Source of the DNA: Nocardiopsis flavescens | GTDB taxonomy: Bacteria > Actinomycetota > Actinomycetes > Streptosporangiales > Streptosporangiaceae | Assembly (NCBI RefSeq): GCF_900141985.1 | Contig: NZ_FQZK01000004.1 | Span: forward strand, 1 to 64,000 | DNA length: 64,000 bases | Direction: 5' to 3' | In this document: one piece after another, positions 8,325 to 16,432 of the stretch | Position numbering within the stretch: the first letter of the stretch is position 1 | Layout: every line of letters begins with the position of its first letter | Translations under genes and position numbers: made by a program | Notes under the pieces: model-generated | What the model was told of the DNA's origin: nothing | Database searches by the model: none | The model's input: only the letters and a program-made list of their open reading frames with translations

Positions 8325-9713
8325 TCAGTCCTGGGCCTCCAGCACCATGTCCGCGGCGCGCAGCCCCGACAGCAGGGCGCCGTGCACCGTGGCCATGTGC
8401 TCGATCTCGGTGGCCTCCCCGGCGAAGAACAGCCGGTCGTCGACCGAGGCGCGCAGCGCCACCCGGTCGCCGTCCCCGGAGCCGACCGCGCTGTAGGAGA
8501 ACGCGCCCCGCGCGAAGGGGTCATCGGTCCAGGCGGTGAGGTGGTGGTCGAGCGGGTCGGGCGCCTTGCGGAACATGGTGCGCAGGGAGGCCATGGCGTG
8601 CTCCACCACCTCGCCCTCCGACATCGCGGCCAGGAAGCGCGCCGGCGCGCCGCCGTTGCGGGACACCAGCACCGGCGCGCCCAGCACCCGCTGGCCCGCG
8701 TACCAGTGGAACCAGGCCCCCTGCTCGGTGCCCAGGTGCACGAGCACCTCGGCGTCGCCCCAGAACACCTCGTCGAAGCGCAGGAAGAGCTTCTCCAGGC
8801 GCCCGCTGCCCAGGCGCTCGATCGCCAGCCTCTTGTCCTCGGGCAGCTCCGGGTGGAAGTCCACCCCGTCCGCCTTGAGCACGCCCAGCGGCAGCGTGAC
8901 CACGACCCGGTCGGCGGTGAGGGTCTCCTCCCCGCCGGGGGCGTCCACCCGGACCGACACGCCGTCACCCCCGTGCGCGACGCCCAGGACCACGTGCTCC
9001 AGGCGCACGTCCAGGCCGCGGGCGAGGTGGTCGGTGACCTGGCCCATGCCGTCGGGGAAGACCACGTCGTCGCCGCTGAACTCGTGCACGGCGCCCACCG
9101 CCTCGAAGGAGACCTCCTCGGCGTCCGCGCCGTGGTCGGCCTCGACCATGCGGTACACGATCTCCTTGGCGTCGCGGGCGCGGGCGCGCACCAGGTTGGC
9201 GTCGTAGAGGGCCTGGTCGATGCCCTGCTCCATGGAGTCCTGGGGGCCCGCGCCGATGTTGGCCCAGTACATGTGCTCCTGGAGGAGGTTGACGTCCTCC
9301 ATGTTGCGGCGGTGCCGGTCGAAGAGCAGCCGCCTGCCCTTGGGGTCGTAGGCGGTCTCCGTGGAGCGGTTGAACACGGCGGTGCGCAGGCCCAGGGAGC
9401 GGACCAGGTCCGCCAGGGGGTTGTTCTCCTCCCCGCGCATCCAGGAGGCGCCCGCATCGAAGGTGGTGCCGTCCCACTCGCGGACCGAGTGGACGCGCCC
9501 CCCGGTGCGGTCGCGCCCCTCCAGGACGGTGACGCGCTCCCCGGCCCCGGCCAGGCGGTCGGCGGCGGCCAGCCCGGCCAGGCCCGCCCCGATGACGATG
9601 GTGTGCCCGCGCCCGGGGGCGGCCTCGCGGCCGCGGGGCTCGGGGGCGGGAGCGGGTGCGTCCCCGCCCCCGGCGGGCTCCTCGGTGATCTCCGCGCCGA
9701 CGTCCTCCTGCAT
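8325..9713 (-). CDS. Flavin-dependent amine oxidase family protein
   Basis: 462 residues. After a 35-residue Pro/Ala-rich leader, residues 37-75 give the FAD dinucleotide-binding fold (IVIGAGLAGLAAADRL, then VTVLEGRDRTGGRVHS). The C-terminal LFFAGEATEIEHMATVHGALLSG is the FAD-binding signature of the monoamine/polyamine oxidase family. Cytoplasmic; no signal peptide seen. The substrate is unknown: members oxidise polyamines, L-amino acids or lysine side chains. ATG 9713 has GGAGGGGA upstream. The gene is convergent with the small MTH1187 gene and divergent from the secreted chorismate mutase gene. Confidence 0.87.
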   Translation of the reverse strand: MQEDVGAEITEEPAGGGDAPAPAPEPRGREAAPGRGHTIVIGAGLAGLAAADRLAGAGERVTVLEGRDRTGGRVHSVREWDGTTFDAGASWMRGEENNPLADLVRSLGLRTAVFNRSTETAYDPKGRRLLFDRHRRNMEDVNLLQEHMYWANIGAGPQDSMEQGIDQALYDANLVRARARDAKEIVYRMVEADHGADAEEVSFEAVGAVHEFSGDDVVFPDGMGQVTDHLARGLDVRLEHVVLGVAHGGDGVSVRVDAPGGEETLTADRVVVTLPLGVLKADGVDFHPELPEDKRLAIERLGSGRLEKLFLRFDEVFWGDAEVLVHLGTEQGAWFHWYAGQRVLGAPVLVSRNGGAPARFLAAMSEGEVVEHAMASLRTMFRKAPDPLDHHLTAWTDDPFARGAFSYSAVGSGDGDRVALRASVDDRLFFAGEATEIEHMATVHGALLSGLRAADMVLEAQD

Positions 9714-9904
9714 GGCATTCCCCTCCGTCGGTGACCGACAGTGCGACTGTATGTGCCCTTCGTGTCGATCCCGGGGAGGACACCCCGGCGGACACGGCGG
9801 GCGGGCGCCGTCCGATCGGAATCCGATCGGCCGCTTTCCGTAACGTTCGGCGCTCTTGTGGTTACACTCCGGATGTCCTCCTCCCGCCTTCCGAGAGGTT
9901 CCCC

Positions 9905-10483
9905 GTGCGCGTCCTCGCCGCCGCCGTCGCTTCGGCGCTCGTCCTCGCCTGTGCCACCGCCGCCTCGGCGCGCACCGGCCCACCGGTCTCGCCCGCCCTG
10001 GCGCCGGTGGTCGAGCTGTCGGCGGACCGGCTGGCCACCGCGGAGCTGATCGCGGCGGCCAAGTGGCACAGCGGGGAGCCGGTCGAGGCGCCCGAGCGGG
10101 AGGCCCAGGTGCTGGCCCAGGCGGAGCGGTCCGCCCGCCTGCTGGGCGGCGACCCGGCGTTCGCGCTGGCCTTCATGCGCGACCAGATCGAGGCGAACAA
10201 GGTGATCCAGCGCGGGCGGCACGCCGACTGGTACGCCCATCCCGAGCGCAGGCCGCGGCGGGCCCCCGACCTGGCGGGCGCCCGCGCCGACCTGGACCGG
10301 CTCACGCCCGCCCTGGTGGGGGCGCTGGCCGACGCGGGGCCGGGAGCCCCGGGCTGCGAGGCGGAGCTGGCCGGCGCCGCACACCGCGTCGCGGCCGAGC
10401 GCGGCCTGGACGGGTCCGGCCGCACCGCGCTGGCCGTGTCCCTGGCGTCCGTCTGCGCCGGGTGGGCTCAGCCGGCCACGTAG
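9905..10483 (+). CDS. Secreted chorismate mutase (AroQ-gamma type)
   Basis: 192 residues with a signal peptide (MRVLAAAVASALVLACATAASA) and a helical mature part. VVELSADRLATAELIAAAKW and FMRDQIEANKVIQRG match the exported *MtCM-type chorismate mutases that convert chorismate to prephenate outside the cytoplasm. Two cysteines (GAPGC..., ASVCAG) could form the disulfide seen in that family. The GTG at 9905 has an AGAGG upstream; a longer in-frame extension would destroy the signal peptide. Exported chorismate mutase has no obvious extracellular substrate, so its physiological role remains unclear. Its last 16 bases overlap the end of the convergent gene that follows. Confidence 0.85.
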   Translation: MRVLAAAVASALVLACATAASARTGPPVSPALAPVVELSADRLATAELIAAAKWHSGEPVEAPEREAQVLAQAERSARLLGGDPAFALAFMRDQIEANKVIQRGRHADWYAHPERRPRRAPDLAGARADLDRLTPALVGALADAGPGAPGCEAELAGAAHRVAAERGLDGSGRTALAVSLASVCAGWAQPAT

Positions 10484-10977
10484 GCCTGGGCACGGGCGGG
10501 GACCCGGTCCCACAGGGTCCAGGCCAGCATGCGGTGCAGGCCGTCGAGGTGGACGAGGCCGTCCCGGCGCTCCATCCGCTCGTAGAAGGGGTGGTCGACG
10601 GCGCCCTCGCTCAGGAACAGCGGGCCGTGCGGGGCGCCGGCCAGCCAGGAGATCCTGCCCCAGCAGCCCGGGTTGGTGTCGGGGTAGTCCCCGCCCCAGG
10701 CCCGCAGGGTGGCCGCGGCCTCGGCGACGGTGGCCCCGGCCGGGGGCACGGGTTCGCGCCCGCCGTTCTCGCCGGTGTGCCAGGGCAGCAGGATCCCGGC
10801 GATCTCGCCGCCGTCCAGGGCGACCCGGCGCCACCGGCCGCCGCGCTGGTCCGCGGCCAGCCGCAGGACGCCCTCCACGTACTCGTTGCCGGCCCGGGAC
10901 TCCTCCCCGGTCACCGGGTGGGCGTCGCGGAAGCGCCGCAGCACCTCGCCGGTGTCCAGGGTCTCCATCGTGCGCAC
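10468..10977 (-). CDS. Conserved-looking protein of unknown function
   Basis: 169 residues, not recognised with certainty. The sequence is soluble, acidic/aromatic, with WRRVALDGGEIAGILLPWHTGE, a GGDYPDTNPGCWGRISW centre and a C-terminal RMLAWTLWDRVPARAQAY. No signal peptide or membrane segment is seen. GTG 10977 has GAGGAA 7 nt upstream. It reads like an actinobacterial domain-of-unknown-function family rather than a shadow frame, because third-position GC and residue composition are normal. The 3' end overlaps the chorismate mutase gene tail-to-tail by 16 bases. Confidence 0.65.
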   Translation of the reverse strand: MRTMETLDTGEVLRRFRDAHPVTGEESRAGNEYVEGVLRLAADQRGGRWRRVALDGGEIAGILLPWHTGENGGREPVPPAGATVAEAAATLRAWGGDYPDTNPGCWGRISWLAGAPHGPLFLSEGAVDHPFYERMERRDGLVHLDGLHRMLAWTLWDRVPARAQAYVAG

Positions 10978-11195
10978 GGGGCGTTCCTCGTCTCATCGCC
11001 GGGCCCCCACCCTAGCCCCGCTCCCCCCGGTACCGCGGGGGCCCGCCCCCGCACACCGGAAGTGCCCGTGCCGCGCCGTGGCCCCGCCCCGGGCCCGGGC
11101 CCGGGGCCGCGACGGCCGCTGCGGGAGCCGGACGAGCCGTACCGACACGGCGGCGGCCGTCCGGGGCCCGCCCCGGACGGCCGCCTCGGCCTGCC

Positions 11196-12101
11196 TCACC
11201 GGCCTTCCTGGGTCCCGTCGTCGCCCTCGAACTCGATCCGCTCGGTGCGGCGCTCACCCTCGACGTGCTCCTCGTGCATCACCTCGCGCTTGCGCACGTG
11301 GATCTCCTCCACGGGCACCTGGTGCTTGGTGACGACCGGGCGCTCCTCGTAGAGGGTGAAGGTCTCCTCCCCCTCCTCCATGGAGCTCGGGTCCGTGACC
11401 TGCGAGGGGTCGGTGATCGGGCGGCGCTCGACCTCCAGCTCCTCGTGGCCCACCGGCACGGTCTCGTCGAACCGCTCCGTGTCGACGTGGCGGTGCATCC
11501 TCGTCTGCCCGGCCTCGCGGCGCTCGACGCCGACGTCGATCCGCTCCTCCGAGCGGATGATGACCTCGTCGTCGGTGACGGTGCCCGGGGCGGAGTCGTC
11601 GGCGTCCGCGGCGAGCCCGTCGGCGTCCGCCCGGCGGCCCCCGGCGAGGGACTCATCGGTGCCCGCGGCGGGCGCGCCGCCCGGACGCGGCGGCACCCCG
11701 GTGGGCTCGGCCCACCCCTCCCCTTGGGCGTCGGAGCGCCCGCTCGTCTCCGGGTCGAGCGTGCCCGGTGTGCGGCCCGCCGCCCCCGTGGGCGTGTGCG
11801 CCTCGTAGTACTCGCGGACCTCCTGCTCCTCCTGGGGCGAGATGTGGTCCTTGGCCTCGACGTTCGGCGCGTCCTTGACGGTGGTCTTGTCGTAGGGGAC
11901 CTGGATGTCCTCCTGGACCGGCTGCGCCCCCTGGAGCGGTACCAGGGTCTCCCGCATGCCGAAGAGCCCGGTGTGGACGGAGGCCCAGGTCGCGTCACCG
12001 GTGCGGTCGTCCAGGTACACCCGGGCGATCCTGCCGATGTTGTTGCCCTCCTCGTCCAACACGTGGTGCCCCACGAACCTCTCCGCTCGGTGGCCTGCCA
12101 T
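11196..12101 (-). CDS. PRC-barrel and DUF2382 domain stress-type protein
   Basis: 301 residues. Residues 8-75 are a PRC barrel (FVGHHVLDEEGNNIGRIARVYLDD). Residues 75-175 form a Pro/Gly-rich linker, and residues 175-290 are a DUF2382 domain of charged beta-strand repeats (RSEERIDVGVERREAG, ELEVERRPI, RPVVTKHQVPVEEIHVRKR). Such proteins are abundant, highly charged and often induced by osmotic or desiccation stress in actinobacteria, but their biochemical role is unknown. ATG 12101 follows GGGGGAGA. A SigB-type promoter lies about 57 bases upstream, supporting stress control. It is monocistronic. Confidence 0.88.
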   Translation of the reverse strand: MAGHRAERFVGHHVLDEEGNNIGRIARVYLDDRTGDATWASVHTGLFGMRETLVPLQGAQPVQEDIQVPYDKTTVKDAPNVEAKDHISPQEEQEVREYYEAHTPTGAAGRTPGTLDPETSGRSDAQGEGWAEPTGVPPRPGGAPAAGTDESLAGGRRADADGLAADADDSAPGTVTDDEVIIRSEERIDVGVERREAGQTRMHRHVDTERFDETVPVGHEELEVERRPITDPSQVTDPSSMEEGEETFTLYEERPVVTKHQVPVEEIHVRKREVMHEEHVEGERRTERIEFEGDDGTQEGR

Positions 12102-12157
12102 GGTCTCCCCCTTCACCGGTCGGCGGGGCGGCCGCCCGCCCTGCACCTGGGCCTGCT

Positions 12158-12181
12158 GTACCCCTTATGAACAGGAAAATC
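12158..12181 (-). promoter_or_regulatory. SigB-like stress promoter for the PRC-barrel gene
   Basis: Minus strand GATT (12181-12178), a 14-nt spacer and GGGTAC (12163-12158) match the actinobacterial SigB/SigH consensus GNNT-N14-16-GGGTAY. It points toward the PRC-barrel/DUF2382 gene. Confidence 0.55.
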
Positions 12182-12191
12182 GTGATTTTCC
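12174..12191. repeat. Perfect 18-bp palindrome in the stress-gene promoter
   Basis: GGAAAATC (12174-12181), a GT centre, then GATTTTCC (12184-12191). It overlaps the -35 box of the SigB-like promoter, so it could be an operator. It is AT-rich in a very GC-rich surrounding. Confidence 0.55.
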
Positions 12192-12397
12192 ATGACACCG
12201 AAGAAGACATGAACAGGTCTTGCCCGTGGTTGGCCGGGCACCGACCGGGCATTGTCCGGGACCATGCCCGGGGCCGCTCCGCACTCGGTCCGGACGCCGG
12301 CGCGGGTCGCGGCGCGGGAGGCGCACCGTCCTCATCCGGGGCGGCGGCCGACCCGCCCCGCCGGGTTCGGGCGGCACGGCACCGCCCGCGCACACGG

Positions 12398-12430
12398 CGG
12401 CGGCGCGGGGCCGGGGGCCCCGCGCCGCCG
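12398..12430 (-). terminator. Strong hairpin terminator downstream of thyX
   Basis: A perfect 15-bp stem (12398-12412 with 12416-12430) closes a 3-nt GGG loop, 37 bases past the thyX stop codon. There is no T-run, which is usual for actinobacterial hairpin terminators. Confidence 0.7.
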
Positions 12431-12466
12431 CGGTGGTCCAGTCCTTCTCAGAAGGGCCTCAGGAGG

Positions 12467-13264
12467 TCAGACCTTGCGCCACTGCGGCACCCAGGCGCCG
12501 TCCTCCACGGTGTAGTCGCCGAACAGCGCCGGGGCCTCCTGCCGGAGGGTTTCGCCGATCCGGTGGAAGAGCAGGCGGATCTCCTCCTCCGCACCGGGAG
12601 CGGTGCGGGCCTCCAGGGTGTGGCGCAGGGTGCGCACGTTGGCGGTCCACACCAGCCCGGTGGCCACGCCCTCGGGGGCGAAGCGGCGCATGAAGGAGGT
12701 CTTGTGCTTCTTCTCCGCGAACTTCACACCCTCGTCGTCGAGGCCGAAGTGGTCCGCCATCCAGAGCTGGAACTCCTCCATCTTCTGGAGCATGTCCTCG
12801 GCGCGCTCCATCAGCTCCGGGTCGTCCTGCGCCCAGTCCGGGAACCAGAACGGCAGGTCCGACAGGCGCACGAACCGCAGCGACTCCTGAGAGACCGCCA
12901 CGCCCGGCCGGTGACGGATCAGTTCGTGGGTCAGGACGCGCGAGACGTTGTGCAGCACGAACCCGAAGTTCACGTGCTCCAGCACGGAGCCGTGCAGGCT
13001 GGACAGGATGTTGCCCAGGTAGGCGTCCTGGTCGGTGCGCACCCGCGTGACGTTGGGGTTCAGGCCCGGCTCCCAGGAGCGGTAGCACAGCCGCCCGGCG
13101 AACTCGGCGAGGTTCTGCGGGTCGTTGAGGTGGTCGTCCAGCTCACCGCGGTCGAAGCGCCCCAGCCAGGACTCCCCGCCGACCTCCTTGAGGTAGTCGG
13201 TGATCGCCTCGTAGTCCAGTTGCGGACGCGAGATCAGTCGGACCTGCGGCTCGACCCTCTTCAC
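12467..13264 (-). CDS. thyX: FAD-dependent thymidylate synthase
   Basis: 265-residue flavin-dependent enzyme that makes dTMP from dUMP with methylene-THF and NADPH. The ThyX signature is visible as ELIRHRPGVAVSQESLRF: the RHR triad and a Ser followed by LRF. One more residue lies between RHR and the last Ser than in the common RHR-x7-S form, as in the RHRxGxAxSQESLRY subgroup. SSLHGSVLEHVNFGFVL carries the conserved SxLEH FAD/dUMP motif. GTG 13264 follows GGGAGG with 7-nt spacing; a longer frame to 13486 is proline/arginine-rich and unlikely to be translated. It is single-gene and ends in a strong hairpin. Confidence 0.92.
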   Translation of the reverse strand: MKRVEPQVRLISRPQLDYEAITDYLKEVGGESWLGRFDRGELDDHLNDPQNLAEFAGRLCYRSWEPGLNPNVTRVRTDQDAYLGNILSSLHGSVLEHVNFGFVLHNVSRVLTHELIRHRPGVAVSQESLRFVRLSDLPFWFPDWAQDDPELMERAEDMLQKMEEFQLWMADHFGLDDEGVKFAEKKHKTSFMRRFAPEGVATGLVWTANVRTLRHTLEARTAPGAEEEIRLLFHRIGETLRQEAPALFGDYTVEDGAWVPQWRKV

Positions 13265-13606
13265 TGCACTGCCTCCCGTGTCGTGGCCCCGGACCCCGGG
13301 CATGCGTGAGCGCCGCGGCCTGGGGGTTCGCGGCGACGGGACGTGGAACGGGGTGGGGCCGATCAGCCTTCCACGAGGGTACACGCCCCGGTCCGCCCCG
13401 GGCGCGGGCCCCGGGCGGGAGGTGCGGGAGGTCCCGGGGCGAACGCGGACGACCCGGGCCGCCGCGGCCGGCGCCGCCCCCGGCAAAGCCCGCGCGGCCC
13501 CGCCGTGCGACCGGGGAAGGATCGCACCGCGGGACCGCGCGGTAGAAGGGGCGGGCGCACCGGGTGGCGCGCCGCTCGTGCGGACGCCCCCGCGCCCGCA
13601 CGGGCG

Positions 13607-13747
13607 TCAGATGCCGAAGAAGTAGCCCGGGGTCAGGAAGAGCCCGACCACGATGGCGATGATGCCCCACAGGAGCTGTCCGCGGACCACTCCGAGGACG
13701 CCGGCGACGAGAAGGATGATTCCGAGGATCGTAAGCAAAATACCCAT
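13607..13747 (-). CDS. Small 46-residue membrane protein, GPGG-like
   Basis: Tiny protein of two hydrophobic helices: MGILLTILGIILLVAGVLG, a short VRGQ turn, then LLWGIIAIVVGLFL, ending in TPGYFFGI. Length, the RGQLLxG turn and the glycine-containing end match the actinobacterial small membrane proteins with a C-terminal GPGG motif, although here the motif is TPGY. It is too short for most gene finders. The function of the family is unknown; small stress-induced membrane proteins of this kind are common. The upstream region shows a weak SigB-like promoter. Confidence 0.75.
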   Translation of the reverse strand: MGILLTILGIILLVAGVLGVVRGQLLWGIIAIVVGLFLTPGYFFGI

Positions 13748-13757
13748 GCCCCATCAC

Positions 13758-13781
13758 TGACCCGCAGGAGGCGGATCAAAC
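13758..13781 (-). promoter_or_regulatory. Weak SigB-like promoter for the small membrane protein
   Basis: Minus strand GTTT (13781-13778), 14 nt, then GGGTCA (13763-13758). The -35 box is ideal, while the -10 differs from GGGTAC at two positions. It ends 10 bases before the start codon. Confidence 0.35.
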
Positions 13782-13888
13782 AGGACGCCGCCCCGCGGAG
13801 GGTCAAGTGTTGTCGCAAGACAATATTTTCCGCAGATGGGACGGGGTGCGTATGAGCTGGGTCACATTCACCCCGGACCTCCTCTTTC

Positions 13889-16090
13889 TCATCCCCTGGC
13901 CAGGCGCAGCGCCCGCGCCACGATCTCCTCGCCCACCGAGGCGGTGAGGATCGACTCGGGGTGGAACTGCACCGCGAAGCGCCGGTTCTCCCGGTCCTCC
14001 ACCGCCATCACGACCGGCTCCTCCCCCGGCGCGTCGAGCACGGCGGTGACCTCGTAACCCTTCACCTGGTCGGGCAGCGCGTAGGTGGAGTGGTACCGGG
14101 CCGCCTGGAACACCCCGTCCTCGCCCAGGCCCGCGACCAGCTCCCCGCCCAGCACCCGGACGCGGCCCGGCTTGCCGTGCACGGGCTCGTCCAGGGTGCG
14201 CAGCTCCCCGCCCGCGTGCTCCACCATGCCCTGGAGCCCCAGGCACACCCCGAACACCGGCAGGCGGCGGGCGTGGAGCTCGTCGAGCAGGGCCGCCATC
14301 CCGAAGTCCCCGGGCAGGCCCGGCCCGGGCGAGAGCACCACCAGGTCCGGGGCCAGCCGGTCCAGCAGCTCCGGCTCGAACCCGTAGCGGACCGTGGTGA
14401 CCTCCGCGCCGTGGCGGCGCACGTAGTCGGCGAGGGTGTTGACGAACGAGTCCTCGTGGTCGACCAGCAGGACCCGCATGCCCTCGCCCCCGCGCTCGGC
14501 GGCCTCTCCCGGGGCGTCCGGCGCCGCGGGGCCCGACGCCTCCTCGCTCAGGGCGAGGGTCTCCATCAGGGCGCGCGCCTTGAGGAAGGTCTCGCGCTCC
14601 TCCGCCTCGGGGTCGGAGTCGTAGAGCAGGGTCGCCCCGACCCGCACGGCCGCGACGCCGTCGCGGATGTGCGCGGTGCGCAGGGTGAGGCCGGTGTTCA
14701 TCGCACCGTTGAAGTTGACCACCCCGACGGCGCCGCCGTACCAGCGGCGGGGGCTGGACTCGTTCTGCTCGATGAACCGCATCGCCCAGGTCTTGGGGGC
14801 GCCGGTCACCGTCACCGCCCACATGTGGGTGAGGAAGGCGTCCAGGGCGTCGAACTCCGGGCGCAGCGTGCCCTCGATGTGGTCGACGGTGTGGATGAGG
14901 CGCGAGTACATCTCGATCTGGCGCCGGCCGATCACCCGGACACTGCCCGGCTCGCACACCCGCGACTTGTCGTTGCGGTCGACGTCGGTGCACATGGTGA
15001 GCTCGGACTTCTCCTTGACGGAGGAGAGCAGCTCCTGGATGTTCTCGGCGTCGCCCAGGGCGTCCTCGCCGCGGCGGATGGTGCCGGAGATGGGGCAGGT
15101 CTCCACCCGCTGGCCCGTCCCGGGCTCGCCGCTGACCCGCACGAACATCTCCGGCGAGGCGCCGACGAGGTACTCCCCCTCGCCCAGGTTGAAGAAGAAC
15201 TCGTAGGGGGCGGGGTTGCGCTCGCGCAGCTGCTCGTAGAAGCGGGCGGGCGAGGAGCAGCGGGCGTAGGTGCGGTGCCCCGGGACGACCTCGAAGAGGT
15301 CGCCGCGGCGGAACTTCTCCTTGGCGCGGGCCACCACGGCGGCGTAGGAGCCGGGCTCGGGCCCCTCGGGCACGTCGGCGGCGACCACCGCTGGGGTGGG
15401 GCCGGTCTCGCGGGGCAGGCCCTCGGTGCCGGCGCCGGGGCGGCCCCCCTCGGCAGGGACGGTGAAGTCGTAGGTGTAGCGCACGCACGTCTCGCGCTTG
15501 CGGTCGCGCACGATAACCGCGTCGGGCAGGTGCAGCACGAGGTCGCGGTCGGCGGGGTCGCGGTCGATGTGCCGCTCGACCGGCTCGAACTGGAAGGCGA
15601 GGTCGTAGCCGAAGGCGCCGTACAGGCCCAGGTTGGGGTCGTCGGGGGCGCTCAGCAGGTCGACGACGGCGCGCAGCGCGGTGAAGACGCTGGGGCGGCG
15701 GCTGCGCTCCTCCTCGGTGAAGAACACGGCCGGGTCGGGCTCGGGGACGGTGACCGCGGCGTGGCCGGGCCCGTGGTCGAAGTCCACCCCGGCGGGCTCC
15801 AGGACCCCGGCCACCAGCGGGAGCAGCACGCGGCCGCGCGCGTTGAGGGCGGTGGCGGTGACCCGGCGCCCGCGGGCGGCCAGCTCCAGGCACGGGTCCA
15901 CGTACCCCAGGTGCCAGCGGTCGTAGCGGCCCGGGTACTCCATCCCGGAGGACAGCACGCCGCCTCGGCGGGTCTCGACGTCGCGGACGAGGTCGGTGAG
16001 GACCTCCGGGTCGCAGGGGGTGGCCTGGCGGTGGACGGTCACTCCGCCGCGGGTGCGGTACGTGGTGGTCTGTGCGTCGCTGGGTGTCAC
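13889..16090 (-). CDS. trpE(G): Fused anthranilate synthase, TrpE and TrpG domains in one chain
   Basis: 733 residues. Residues 1-510 are the chorismate-using TrpE part, with YGAFGYDLAFQFEP, a GDLFEVVPGHRTY strand, SPEMFVRVSG, CPISGTIRRGEDA and VTGAPKTWAMRFIE. Residues 540-733 are a class I glutamine amidotransferase with the nucleophile in FGVCLGLQGM and the His-Glu pair in FHPES. The fusion converts chorismate plus glutamine to anthranilate without separate subunits. GTG 16090 has AAGGA 6 nt upstream. A Trp-Trp leader peptide and hairpin lie in front, so it is attenuated by tryptophan. No other trp genes are adjacent, so it may serve tryptophan or secondary metabolism; tryptophan control favours the former. 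Confidence 0.92.
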   Translation of the reverse strand: MTPSDAQTTTYRTRGGVTVHRQATPCDPEVLTDLVRDVETRRGGVLSSGMEYPGRYDRWHLGYVDPCLELAARGRRVTATALNARGRVLLPLVAGVLEPAGVDFDHGPGHAAVTVPEPDPAVFFTEEERSRRPSVFTALRAVVDLLSAPDDPNLGLYGAFGYDLAFQFEPVERHIDRDPADRDLVLHLPDAVIVRDRKRETCVRYTYDFTVPAEGGRPGAGTEGLPRETGPTPAVVAADVPEGPEPGSYAAVVARAKEKFRRGDLFEVVPGHRTYARCSSPARFYEQLRERNPAPYEFFFNLGEGEYLVGASPEMFVRVSGEPGTGQRVETCPISGTIRRGEDALGDAENIQELLSSVKEKSELTMCTDVDRNDKSRVCEPGSVRVIGRRQIEMYSRLIHTVDHIEGTLRPEFDALDAFLTHMWAVTVTGAPKTWAMRFIEQNESSPRRWYGGAVGVVNFNGAMNTGLTLRTAHIRDGVAAVRVGATLLYDSDPEAEERETFLKARALMETLALSEEASGPAAPDAPGEAAERGGEGMRVLLVDHEDSFVNTLADYVRRHGAEVTTVRYGFEPELLDRLAPDLVVLSPGPGLPGDFGMAALLDELHARRLPVFGVCLGLQGMVEHAGGELRTLDEPVHGKPGRVRVLGGELVAGLGEDGVFQAARYHSTYALPDQVKGYEVTAVLDAPGEEPVVMAVEDRENRRFAVQFHPESILTASVGEEIVARALRLARG

Positions 16091-16146
16091 GGCCGGTCCT
16101 TCGGGCGCTGGTCGGTCGGGGTGGGCTGCACCGGCCGGGGCCGCGA

Positions 16147-16179
16147 AAGGAGAACGACCGCCGGTCCGGGGCGGTCGCT
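16147..16179 (-). terminator. Attenuator hairpin in the trpE(G) leader
   Basis: Minus strand GCGACCGCC pairs with GGCGGTCGT (8-9 bp stem between 16155-16162 and 16170-16177) and is followed by TTCTCCTTTCG, a T-rich tail rare in this genome. It lies between the leader peptide and the structural gene, the position of a classical trp attenuator. Confidence 0.75.
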
Positions 16180-16208
16180 GCGAGAGATACGCGAAACGTG
16201 GACGCCGC

Positions 16209-16253
16209 CTAGGAGCGGCGCCACCACTGGGCCTGAACGGAGGTGTTTCGCAT
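16209..16253 (-). CDS. trp leader peptide with tandem Trp codons
   Basis: A 14-residue open frame, MRNTSVQAQWWRRS, starts at ATG 16253 and ends with TAG. The two consecutive TGG codons are the classical tryptophan sensor: stalling there would favour an antiterminator over the hairpin at 16147-16179. A TACACT -10 box at 16260-16265 ends 6 bases before the ATG, so the leader may be translated from a leaderless transcript. The short length, position and codon content leave little doubt about the role. Confidence 0.85.
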   Translation of the reverse strand: MRNTSVQAQWWRRS

Positions 16254-16432
16254 GGGCCGAGTGTAGCGGGCGCGCGGACCCGTGAGGAGCCTCCGGGGGA
16301 AATCCGCGGGAGGCGTGTCGCGTCCGGGAACGGGCGGCGGCCCGCGGGCACGGCGTGCTACGGTGAAGGACTCTGCACGCGAGAAACAAGATCAGTCTTG
16401 ATATCAACGCCAATTTTACCAGAAGGATCCTC

